DNA of 64,000 nucleotides from Steinernema hermaphroditum (Eukaryota; Nematoda; Chromadorea; Rhabditida; Steinernematidae): the NCBI GenBank assembly GCA_030435675.1, contig CM059623.1, forward strand, positions 3,932,012 through 3,996,011, read 5' to 3'. Numbering within the stretch: the stretch's first letter is position 1; each line of letters opens with the position of its first letter. The notes under the pieces are model-generated. The model was given only the letters and a program-made list of their open reading frames with translations, was not told where the DNA came from and searched no databases. Position numbers and translations under genes: made by a program. Below, piece after piece: positions 1-10,700 of this stretch.

Positions 1-838
1 GTAGTTTGGACAATGCCCAGGTGGTTTGGGATGTCAAAACTTTACATTTGTAATAGCAGTTCCAGACAACTAAGAACTTGGGAATTTTCATTGAAAAGTG
101 ACCAAATAAAACGTGTAAATAACGTGAATCGTCTTTTTCTTTATCAAAAATAACCTAGAGGGTGAAATGAATCGAAATAAGTACCTTTGACGACCTTTTC
201 CCCTTCAAAACTTAGAACCGCAACTTATCGAGCACTCTTAAATGGGTCCCGAAACGATGTGAAATACCGGCTTTCCGGACTTTTTAAATGACACCACGTT
301 GTAGACCGAACAAAATAACCCCTAGGCACAATCTTCTCTTGATTTCATGGTATAGCTTCACAAAACAAAACAATTCTTCCAAGACGCTTTTTTGTCCTTC
401 CAAACTTTAGAACCATACCTTAACCAGAATTCTTTCAGGGTTCTTAAATGACCGTCTTGGAAGAATTGTTTCGTTTTGTGAAGTTATACCATGAAATCAA
501 GAGAAGATTGTGCCTAGGGGTTATTTTGTTCGGTCTACAACGTGGTGTCATTTAAAAAGTCCGGAAAGCCGGTATTTCACATCGTTTCGGGACCCATTTA
601 AGAGTGCTCGATAAGTTGCGGTTCTAAGTTTTGAAGGGGAAAAGGTCGTCAAAGGTACTTATTTCGATTCATTTCACCCTCTAGGTTATTTTTGATAAAG
701 AAAAAGACGATTCACGTTATTTACACGTTTTATTTGGTCACTTTTCAATGAAAATTCCCAAGTTCTTAGTTGTCTGGAACTGCTATTACAAATGTAAAGT
801 TTTGACATCCCAAACCACCTGGGCATTGTCCAAACTAC
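1..838. repeat. Long inverted repeat (near-perfect palindrome)
   Basis: Arms 1-386 and 453-838 are reverse complements of one another around a 66-nt spacer (387-452). Base 1 pairs with 838 and base 386 with 453. I saw only about two mismatches by eye, near 350-367 and the matching 472-489. The left arm begins at the window edge, so the repeat may extend further left. No coding potential or terminal transposon motif was recognised. It could be a fold-back transposon, a recent inverted duplication, or an assembly chimera. Confidence 0.95.
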
Positions 839-1226
839 ACTTAGATCCGCTAAATATCAATTCTTAATGTTATTTACTGCACCACGTTGTTGCATTGTTC
901 ATTTATGTTGCATAAAACCAGTTTTACACAGGGTGAGGCTATCAATATGGCCCGGTAAAATTGGACACTTTTTTATTTTGTCTCTAAAAATTTCAAAATT
1001 TTCGCCGACTGATTTCGGAATGCAAGCTGTCCGTCATCATTTTCGACGCTCTTTCGAATGGTGTACAGCTTTTGTAATCAAAGTCACAACGAAGCCAGAA
1101 ACCGGGAAAACACTAGGTGAGGCTATCTTTATGGCACATACTGTATAAATGGGATCTGTATTGGAATCGCATCGCCGTGTTTACCCATAAATAGACGAAG
1201 AACTAGGACTGACAATCAGCACCGAG
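839..1226. other. Intergenic, upstream of the first F-box-like gene
   Basis: No gene is supported. A short motif (GGTGAGGCTAT followed by ATGGC) occurs twice, near 930 and 1117, suggesting degraded repeat DNA. The stretch immediately before 1227 is the presumed promoter and 5' leader of the next gene, without a recognisable TATA box. Confidence 0.5.
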
Positions 1227-2048
1227 ATGAACAACCTCAACCTCTACTTCTACAAACACCTTTTCCAACTTCTCCAGGTTGAAAGCGTGCAAGAAGTGGC
1301 CAAACTCTCCGAAGGCAATCCTATCGCCGACGATGCTTGGGACTTTACTGTCGCGTACGAGCCGACATCTCTTCTGATCGCTTTTGACTTTAAACAACGC
1401 AGTCACTGCTTTCTCTATCGCGATGAGAGCGCCGTCGACGAGAGGAAACTTCGAAATGTGGACAGTTTGAGAATCGACACCGTATCCTTTGTCTTTGGAG
1501 ATGCTGGACTCCATCTACCGAAGCATGCCAAGATACTTAGCGGGATCGACGAAGTAAGAGATCTTCTACGGAAGTGCACCTCTCCTCAGTGTCACTTGAA
1601 AATTGGGGAAAATATGAAAATATCGTCCAGAAAACTAGAGCAATTTGGGCTACCTTTGGAGAGAATAGCGGAACTTACAATTTGCAGAGACACTCAGATT
1701 CTTGACGAGCTATCCAAGACGAGCCTTAGGCGAGTTAACTTTTTGAAACAAGGCGCCTTCCAACAGCGATTCAAAACTGTCTGTCGACGTTACATCGATT
1801 TACAGATACGCTGTGACTCCTCGTTTGACGAGGCTGGCAAATACACTTTGTACTGCTTCAAGGAGCTTGTATCAGAGTTGCCAGAAGCAGATTGGAATAT
1901 CGAGGTTAGTATGACAGATTGCACCATGGCTGATTCGCACTGGAAGACTAAACTTCAACGGACACAATCAGGCGACTTTATGGTTATTTTGAAGTGTGGA
2001 GATTTGGAAACACAAACGATAAACCCGAGAAATGTGCGGAAACAATGA
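1227..2048 (+). CDS. F-box-like lineage-specific protein, C-terminally short paralogue
   Basis: A single-exon frame of 273 residues starts at the first ATG of the open frame. It is a paralogue of the minus-strand gene at 20319-21368: both begin with a similar FYxHLxQLL segment, share an xSxQCxLxxxEN segment in the middle, and share GIPLDRI/GLPLERI-type and GDLE motifs. That organisation resembles the large rapidly evolving F-box-like or leucine-rich families of nematodes, which often act as substrate adaptors of SCF ubiquitin ligases, but no canonical F-box was confirmed. The alignment suggests this copy ends about 60 residues before its paralogue, soon after GDLE, so it may be truncated. Function is unknown. 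Confidence 0.7.
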   Translation: MNNLNLYFYKHLFQLLQVESVQEVAKLSEGNPIADDAWDFTVAYEPTSLLIAFDFKQRSHCFLYRDESAVDERKLRNVDSLRIDTVSFVFGDAGLHLPKHAKILSGIDEVRDLLRKCTSPQCHLKIGENMKISSRKLEQFGLPLERIAELTICRDTQILDELSKTSLRRVNFLKQGAFQQRFKTVCRRYIDLQIRCDSSFDEAGKYTLYCFKELVSELPEADWNIEVSMTDCTMADSHWKTKLQRTQSGDFMVILKCGDLETQTINPRNVRKQ

Positions 2049-2126
2049 ATGCAGCCTGTTCTAGCTCGTTCTATAGCCATTGTAATATAAAGGATTACAT
2101 CTCATTTCACAGCTTATATCTGCATG

Positions 2127-2198
2127 TCCGATGTGGTCTAGTGGTTAGGATTTGCGGCTCTCACCCGCAAGGCCCGGGTTCGATTCCCAGAATGGGAA
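2127..2198 (+). pseudogene. tRNA-Glu(CTC) pseudogene
   Basis: A 72-nt tRNA-Glu copy with an intact anticodon arm (loop CTCTCAC, anticodon CTC), A box and B box. The 3' side is changed: the last T-stem half reads CCCAG and the acceptor 3' strand AATGGGA, giving one mismatch in the T stem and two in the acceptor stem. The sister copies at 4278, 5339 and 19415 keep CATCGGA there. Probably not functional. Confidence 0.75.
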
Positions 2199-2227
2199 GA
2201 ATTTTTATTTGTTTTAACCGTGTTTGA

Positions 2228-2370
2228 AATTCTTGTCTGGAACACCACTCATTTGTCTTCCTGTCTAGTAGACGGACCTCCGCCATTCGGCGTTCCATCC
2301 GTCGTTGGGCTGTCGACAACTTCATCCTTGATGATCGCGTGAGTGACGATGATTTGGAGCCGTAGAGCAT
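2228..2370 (-). mobile_element. Remnant of an RTE-clade reverse transcriptase, 3' end
   Basis: Minus-strand translation gives QRRMERR followed by VRLLDRKTNEW. This matches the C-terminal region of the full-length retrotransposon at 50246-53311 (QRRMERR...VRLLDKKSNDW). The rest of the element is absent here, so this is a short degraded fragment. It abuts the tRNA-Glu pseudogene. Confidence 0.7.
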
Positions 2371-2738
2371 GGCGGGGAGTCTTTGTTTCCATCACTTATG
2401 GAGGTCAGAAAGTTCTTGTGAGGAAAACTCTTCTGATTCACGCCGTTTATGCTACAAGTCATGTAGCGAACGTGTCTCTTACTATGCGGCGAGGAAACAA
2501 TCGATTTGAGTCTGACAACAACGTTCATTGGATGGAAGAGTAGTCACGAAGGCGTGTTTGGTGAAAACAGCTTTGGGTGGATGCTCTGTAGAGTACTTTA
2601 TTGCTTTAATGGACAATATAATGTAGATGTGACCTCGCTGTCGAAATCGCTTGTGATTTGTTTGATTCTATTCTCGTGCGATAAAATATTGATTCGCGTA
2701 AATGAACGAAATCGGTGAATCAGCTCCTTTCAGTCAAG
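2371..2738. other. Intergenic spacer
   Basis: Sequence between the RTE remnant and the next F-box-like gene. Short open frames exist on both strands but none has a recognisable motif. The last part is the presumed promoter of the gene at 2739. Confidence 0.5.
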
Positions 2739-3764
2739 ATGGAGAAAGTGCCGATCGAGTTCATAGAACTTGTAACTCACCATCTTTCCTATGAAACGGT
2801 TAAGGAACTGCACGTAGCCTATGCTGATTACTACGCTTGGAGACTAATCACCGAAAAAGAATTGGACAGACGATTTGAAGTGACCATCACGATAGGTCTT
2901 CGCGAGGACTTGCCAGGGAAGATATTGATGGGCGCTCAGAAGAAGCTGCTGAAGACGAAGAACTGCATGAAGTGGGATGGCGGTGATCGGAGGTTCGGAC
3001 GACTCAGAGAAATCTGCATCGGACTGGATTGGAATCCAAGTAATCATAATGATGCATTCTATCGATGCTTCTTCACCTTTCTCGATGTACATCCCGATGA
3101 ATTATTCAGAATGCTGGATCTACCTGTGGATCCTATGGGGACGACCCTCTACATCGATGACCGGCCAAGATTTGCCATCCCTAAGTATATCACTTTCGAC
3201 CGTGTTCTGGCCATGGCCAATATCCAGAATCTGCCAAAGACATTGAAGAAGGTCATCCTTCGTGTGTGCCCCGTTGCGTCGGCTGCTCTTGCAGTTCAGA
3301 TCATGAAGCACCTCGAAGGGAGCCCTACCTTGTCGTCGCTACAGATCATTTCAAGTAATAGACATCCTGACCCAACAATCTTGTTCGCTCTGGTGGAGCT
3401 GATGGCGGAGAAAAGACATCACAACTTTTCGGCCGTGATCGAAGCTACTGCTTTCAGTGAATCGACGATAGCGAACTTTGTTGAGAAGTGGAGACAGACG
3501 CAAGACGGTTACTGTGGGTCGGCCACGGAAGTTGTCCTGGTAGGCAACTACGCGGCCTGCAAATTACCCGGAGATCTAACTTTCAAATCGGAAGCAATGA
3601 GACGGCATTGTGTGCGCCACAAGCCCATGACATCAGTCATGATTCTTGAAGTGCCGAATAGCGGAAACCTCGACATTTCCATCATTCCATTTAACGACGA
3701 TTCAACTATGAATTCCAAAGGACTTGGAATCGAATTGTCGTCGCCGAAGTGCTCGAGTATGTGA
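2739..3764 (+). CDS. F-box-like lineage-specific nematode protein
   Basis: A single-exon frame of 341 residues. The ATG at 2739 is chosen because the only upstream in-frame alternative is a GTG, and because the protein then starts with MEKVPIEFIE, the kind of N-terminus seen in nematode F-box-like families. The first 35 residues have the spacing of an F-box helix pair (VPIEFIELV, then HHLSYETVKEL). The rest is a divergent leucine-rich body with the segment TLSSLQIIS. No signal peptide or membrane segment is visible. It lies 0.7 kb from the gene at 1227 on the same strand, suggesting a local gene-family cluster. A role as a ubiquitin-ligase adaptor is inference only. Confidence 0.7.
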   Translation: MEKVPIEFIELVTHHLSYETVKELHVAYADYYAWRLITEKELDRRFEVTITIGLREDLPGKILMGAQKKLLKTKNCMKWDGGDRRFGRLREICIGLDWNPSNHNDAFYRCFFTFLDVHPDELFRMLDLPVDPMGTTLYIDDRPRFAIPKYITFDRVLAMANIQNLPKTLKKVILRVCPVASAALAVQIMKHLEGSPTLSSLQIISSNRHPDPTILFALVELMAEKRHHNFSAVIEATAFSESTIANFVEKWRQTQDGYCGSATEVVLVGNYAACKLPGDLTFKSEAMRRHCVRHKPMTSVMILEVPNSGNLDISIIPFNDDSTMNSKGLGIELSSPKCSSM

Positions 3765-4277
3765 TCCAATTGTACATAATGCTAAACGTGAACTGTGTCA
3801 ATGAAAATTCAGTCGAGGAGTGATTGTGCACAGGCAGTTAAAGTGGCTCTGTTAGTGATGATGTTCCATCGGTTGTTCCCTCGCCACATGATAGAAGAGC
3901 CCGTCTTTGAAGATGCAACTGCAAGTAGTCATATTATTGTTCTTTTTTTGCAACCGGAGCCGGCTCGGAATTCGGAACTGTATAATAGAAGTGGCGATCA
4001 AAGGGTGCAGTTGTAATGGAGCTCATATCACTGCCCTTTTTGCGAAAGTATGTTGTTGTCCATTCGGTCCACCAGGCGGTGTTATCGAGACATCTGGACC
4101 ACCTGGTTACAATTTCAGATCCAGATTCTGGACCTCCCGAGTTGATTTGAATCAGCAAACGTGATGTTCCAAAAGAGATGTTTAGTGGACCAAAAATAAT
4201 GCTGACTTCACTTTAAAAGATGCTGACTGGGGCAGTTGATGGGGAAATGTACATCAATCAACTGATTGACGCATATG
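3765..4277. other. Intergenic spacer
   Basis: No gene recognised. Near 4065-4105 there is a short internal repetition (CATCTGGACCACCTGG and similar). It ends at the tRNA-Glu copy at 4278. Confidence 0.45.
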
Positions 4278-4349
4278 TCCGATGTGGTCTAGTGGTTAGG
4301 ATTTGAGGCTCTCACCCGCAAGGCCCGGGTTCGATTCCCGGCATCGGAA
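4278..4349 (+). tRNA. tRNA-Glu(CTC), one anticodon-stem mismatch
   Basis: A 72-nt tRNA with acceptor TCCGATG/CATCGGA fully paired, A box TGGTCTAGTGG and T loop TTCGATT. The anticodon loop is CTCTCAC, anticodon CTC. One base of the anticodon stem differs from the sister copies (TTGAGG instead of TTGCGG), creating one mismatch. It could be functional or an early pseudogene. A run of T follows. Confidence 0.75.
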
Positions 4350-4783
4350 GAAACTTTTTTTTAAGTAGTCTTGGATGATGTACGGTAACCGTAGTTTTAG
4401 ACAACCGTAGTCGAAATCGAATCGAAGCCGGTGCTCATCGGTTACTTGCAATAGCAGCCTGTTAGCCATCAAGGATGCAGCTGATTTGCTCTTTGTCGGC
4501 ATCCGATTTCAAAGCAGGCGGTGTTGACGGGACATTGGATGAGACTTGACTACTTCAGCATTGACTACTTTATTTTGATCACAGAATTTACAAATTATGC
4601 ACCGGCAAGAGACACATAAACCGCTATGTACAACAAACAAGGAGGGGAACAAGGAAGGAGCGCCAGAGGAGGAAAAAAGGAAAGAGAGCACCCGTTTGCG
4701 GACTGTGGACAGTGAGAGTTCTAGCGAGAACGAACTACAAAATGGCCATGGGAGGATGGAGGAAGGAATGTATGTTCTTCTTC

Positions 4784-7700
4784 TTAGGGTTGCCGAATGA
4801 ATCGCAACGAGAATCGCGCACTTCTACCGTTCGGATGGTAGATTACGAAGATCTGATTTCCTTCGGAAACCGTATCCTCCTTAGGTCGGTAGCAACAGCT
4901 GTAAAGAACCGTACTCCAACAGTCCTATTGACATAACGTACCTTCTGAACCCGGTGAGTCTAACGTCGAGTTTGTGCTTGATTTCGACGTATGACTGGCA
5001 GCCGTAGGAGCACGGGAATTCGCCGTCGCTGAGACGGAATCGCACTCGGCTTCCCTCAGGGACCTAAATGAAGGAGGATAGTGACTGTGGGGGGAGGACG
5101 CAATTAGGTTACAGATATCCTCCAGTAGCAGTTGACAGTCTTTCCGGGAGGGCTGGAGAGGACTTGCCATTGGTCAGAGGCGTGAATTTCCGAGCCGCAT
5201 GCTGAAAGAAGAGAAATGAAATATATGATCTTGGATTTTTGGTCAAAAAAGAACTTCAGAGCTTCTATATCAGAAACGAACAATTTTGACATCGAAGAGA
5301 CTCGAATTATATGAGTCTCCACTGCTCAACACAACATGTCCGATGTGGTCTAGTGGTTAGGATTTGCGGCTCTCACCCGCAAGGCCCGGGTTCGATTCCC
5401 GGCATCGGAAGAATTTTTCTTTGGAGCTTTTCTACACGAATGACTTCAGCATGGATATTACTTAAGTAGAATTTCTAGATTCAGCGCTCAGTTGGTATAG
5501 CCATCGATAGAACGGCAGAAATGGCTAGTGGATAGTAAGCTTATTACCACCGATATCAATGCTAATGTTTTTAATAAAAAAGTGCTTGGTACATGTTAAT
5601 TACAGCTAGATCCGGCTAGCAAAGATTCCAGTCAGCTTCCGATCTCAAAATTCGATTATCAATGTCGCCGATCCCTGAAATTCACCTTCGCTTCCCACAT
5701 CCCTCCGCGTGTTGTTTTTATCACTCCAATTCCCTCCGCAGCGCACATCCGTTTAACTCCCGCAGAGCAAACCTGTCGGCGAGCGCGACTCATTTTCGTG
5801 TCAATAATAATTCGTATCAAATGGCGCCATCGCCACTTAAATGCGCTCAAAAAGCGACGTTAAGTTCGTTTTCTTCTCGCTTACTCGAAGGCTGCAGTTG
5901 GTCGCACTGCACGCCGCCGAGGCCTTCCGGACAGCGGCACACGTTGCAGTTGTTCGGATCGGGGTAGCCGCCGCCTTGGCATCGAAGCTGCTGACGACCA
6001 ACGCAGATATCTGCAGAGCATTGTAAGCACCAAATGAGAAATGATGCCCTACTTGGACAGTAGATGTCGTTGATGACCTTAGCGTCGAGGAAAGCCATCT
6101 TTTCCGTGCCCATCGTCGTCACGTATTTCAGTTCCTTGGGCACAATGGTGAAATCGGACACTTTGACGGCGTGCGCCACGGCGTGATAGTGCATCAGTGA
6201 GCCGTAGTCGTAGGGGAGACGGCGGTTGGAGACCTGTCGAATGCCGAAGGCTTGCAGCATGCTACGGAAGGGCATGAAGCTGGCGGTGGCCTCTTCGAGA
6301 ACGTTCTTCCAGTTGATGCTGATGAACTTTTCGCGATCGGGACGCTGATGGGTATGCCAGAAGCCGAGCGCATGTCCGGTTTCGTGGGCGACGACGTATT
6401 CCTGAAACGGAATAACAGTGAACAACAACTGTAGTGATAGGGTGGTCAGGTCTCTAAAGTGGTTTTAAAATGACACCTTTGGCATTGCCAGGAAAGCAGG
6501 ATTTTAACCCATTTACAGATTGGAAGCAGTCATACTCATATGTTTTGGATTGAAGGTCAATTATTAGTGCAATGTGATTTTAAGGTTGCGATCTGCTTCA
6601 TGCCGTACAAAACAGAAAAGATGAGTAGTTGGAAAATAGAAGAAAATGCAGATAAGCCCTCAATTTAGATGTAAATCAGTTTTAGATGTCAGCATCTGTA
6701 AAATTTCAACCTTAAATATAGATTGACATGACATATAGTGATTAATGCCCATATTCAAAAATATGCCAATTGAGCAACTAGTCTGGGAGCAGTTCAAGAT
6801 TTCGTAACTGGGTAACCTTCGTTCAGATGTGTACATATTTTTTTTGCACCAGAAACACGTGATTACCCCTTTGGAACTGGATGTTTCACATCTGTCAAAA
6901 ACGCAACGCTAACAGCAGCCAATTACGGGATCAGGTTTTTAACAGTTATGTGCCGGAGTGTACAACAAAAATAGGTGCAACTGAATATTGGACAAAAGGA
7001 TCCTTTTGAAACGCATGATTGCAGCTTGATCTACAACGAATAGGTTTTATGCATACTGTACACATTGGGGGCTTGCAGTTCTGGCTGATGCTCAAGGCGG
7101 ACAAACAACGCAGAACTTTTTACAAAAGAAAACTGAAAAGAATTTAGAAAAGATTTGTTGGAACCAAGTGGAGCTAATTCGACGCTCGGCTCACTTTGCT
7201 GCTGACCCAATCGGAGCTCAGCTACTCAAGCGCTGGAGTCATTCAAGGATCGCTTAGTATCGACTATTTGTGAGGAACGGTGCAAAGAGATAGCAGACGA
7301 TCATAGACAAAGGGCATAAATCTGATTTTCTTGTGGTACTCCGGTCCGGAATAGACGAACAGTCGTGAACGCTCTAGGACGCATCTTGAATTGTCTTGTG
7401 AGCTAAGTGAGCAGATCCAGAGTCTGATTGAAATTCATAATTAGGAAGTGAGCCGACTTCGACTCAGTTTGCTTGGTTGTCTAACACAAAAAAAGGTCGT
7501 AATTTTATTTTGTAACTGGACTGAGACCAGTGTACGCCGGCAAGATACTTCCCTAAAGATCATGCGTCAATGGTTCAACTGTCTTCGAACTAGAAAACCA
7601 CTGACCGGAGTTCGGTACTAAACCCAAAGAAAGACGTCATGTTTTGAATTTACATGAAAGGCAACCTAGTTCAGTACCGATACAACAATTATTGGGTAGT

Positions 7701-10700
7701 AGTCTAGACTGACTAGTAGAAACCCTTCTGCGTCTACGATTGTACATATAAAGGATGTGATTGTTGACAAAGATGAACCCCATGCGAGCGGTTGTTCCCC
7801 ACGAAATAACAACAATGTCGAGGAGAAATCGTTCGAAGGGTACGGTAGCTTTTTAAAATATGTATTTAACCGCTCGATTTCGTTTTTATCAGGTCTATCT
7901 CTTTCGAATGGGTATCCCTACATATCTAGATCACCAAACCGGCCTGGAAATCAGACGAAAACAACTTCCCCTCCGATCACTTTCCCTGCCATCCAATTTC
8001 GCTCTCTTCCCCTCTCTGAACTGACCGGAAAATCGCCTCCAGCAGCTAATCCCTTTAGGGCAATCCTGCTCGCGCCATCCGGCTCTTCGATAAACAAAGT
8101 GCGCGCGTAAACAAAAACGTTTTGTGCGCCGGCTAGTTTGCATATACAAACGAATGGTGTCGTGGCGCGCGAGCGTCGAAATCGAAAGCGCCGATGACCT
8201 CGATGCGCCACAACAGGTTCCATCTCGGCTCACCTCGGCACACTCGCTCCCGATGATGATGTCTTGGAATCCGCCGTTTCGGCCGATGTATTCAGTGAAG
8301 CAGCTGTCGCCGCGTTCCAGCACGTACCGTATCCCGTCGCGGGCCTGCATATTCTCGCGGAAGCGGAGACACGTGTTCTCCTCCCACATGCGGATTCCGC
8401 GCCGGATCAGCTGTTGGAAGTTGACTGAAATGGAGGCAATTAGGCTCGGCGACAAGTGGAGATTTAATGGAAATGGAGTGTTCTTCTCTGTGGAAAAAGA
8501 TGAGGGTCATATGTGTCTTACAAAAATTGCATACAGGCTGATTGCGTAGTAGTGTAAGTCAGGCTGGATCAAATGCGTACATCTCGGCATAATATTGTCA
8601 AAAGCTCACAGAACACAGTGTGTCAAGTCTTTGAAGCTTATGAAGTTCTACAGGCTACTTACGCATGTACAGCTGCAACTTTTGGGGCAGTTTGACAGCA
8701 TACGGTTCCCTAGGGTCTCAATACTTTGCCACTATCGCGCTACGAATCTTATAAAACAATAGTTTATTACTGTTTTCTTTGCACTAGGTCAGTTAACCTC
8801 GGCTTTGGCTTGTCAGTTTCAAACCGAGCAAAGTAAGGACCTGAAGCATTTTTCTACAGTCACTTTTTGCCTCTTTTCTGAGTACCAATCTTGCCGCCGA
8901 TATGATTGTGATATCTTCATTCTTGGCCGTTCTTGTATTTACTTTTGTTTGCCACATGCAGGGCAATGCTCGTCCTTAAACGAAACAAAGTTCGCACGTT
9001 CGGTCAGCGTGGTGTGTGATCGTCCCGATTTACCATGGAACACCAGAATTGAGCACGAAGTAAGCCTTACTTCGCAATGGCTATTCATTCGTTCTCAAGA
9101 CAGAACAATACTATTTGTTACGCACAGCTCGAGGCATACATTTTGCACCCAATCTCTTTTTGATCGTTGCACCCAACCCAGTCCTGTTTCCATGCTTGAA
9201 CCACTCTCTTCCAACTAATTCAATTTACGTTATGTCATCGTATGTCTTACGAAGCCTCATGCTTCAAGTACCGGAATTTCAGGTAGATTTGTACAGAAGA
9301 CCTGGTGGGAAGGGAGCATCCATTGAAGAGATACATCTTCAGTTATTGTAAATTGAGAACAGTACGAGGTGACCTAGCTGACATATAAAGTGGAAGGTAT
9401 AGCAAATTGGTTCGAAGCCAGCGAATCACGTATGGAAATAAGATTGGGTGAAAAATGTGCGCCATAAGCTGCTCAGAAAATAGTATTGTTTTTTTTAATT
9501 GCGACTGCAGTTGCTCGAAAAGTGAATAATTGGGAAGATCTGAAACTCGATCTGCGGTTTTCATTTCTAATAATATGGAAAAAAAATGGTAAAAGCTGTG
9601 AGGTCCTAATAATGGGCCAATGTGTTCCATGTAAAGAAGGATCGGAGAATATTTTCTTTATGATAGCCGCACTATTATCTGATCCTTCTTTCTGTTCATT
9701 GTTCCAACATCATGTTTTTCTGCAAACTTTGCTCAGTGCTCCTTCTGCACTCCATCACCCCCTCCCCGCCCCCTAATCCGCGCGAATTAACAGCTTCCCG
9801 ATTAGGCGATGTTTCGCTTCGCGCTCGGACGGTTGCGCAACCGTTGCCTCAGGCTCTTTGCGCTGTTTCATCTCGGCCGGTGACCAGCGGCGAGAAAATT
9901 AATCGCTCGAAACGATGATGGAATGCCAAGGGCGTATCAAAGATCGCTTCGCCGTCATAACAACAAGAAGACGAAGATAACTAACATTGACTCAGAAGTT
10001 ACTTTTGAGGACAGTCCACCGAAACCAGAACTGACATGTGGATGTGGATTAGCCGCTAATCGGCGATGTGATCTCATGAGCCGGTTTTTGGCAACATTGA
10101 TTGGATTGTGGCAATTCGATTAGGGAGGGGTAACTGAGGTATGGAAGCACTGTGAGTGATATGAGTCATCAAAGCGAGGCGTGAACCTGTGTATGTCCAC
10201 AGAAATAAAGCTATGTAAATACCATGATAATGGATTAGAAAAGCCGTACTCACAAAGAAAGAGGCCCATGGTTTCAAAAGAAACTTTTTCTCCATCTGTA
10301 GCCGTATTCGATAAAATGGTAAGTGTCTCCCGGGAGGTTCCCATTTCCAGTTTATTGAATAGGGCCACTGAACCTACAATCTGCTGGCCGAAGTTCACGA
10401 ACGATGTATAAGTAACTATGGATGACTACATGGCCACAATTTGAGGCTGAAATAAGGCTCCAATTTCTAACGCATTGTAATAAAAATGTGTGTTCAGAAC
10501 ACAATTTTACATGTTACAAAAGTTAGTAGTATTAGTGTCCGGAAACAGAATCACCACGGTTCGTAGGACATTAAAACGGTGAAATTTGTTCGAGAACGCA
10601 CGAAAACTAATAGGCCAAGGGTAGGTATTCAACTTGGATTAGGGTAGGTACTCAACTTGGATTCGAGTCACCTCTATAACTTACACTTTTGTTTGTCACA

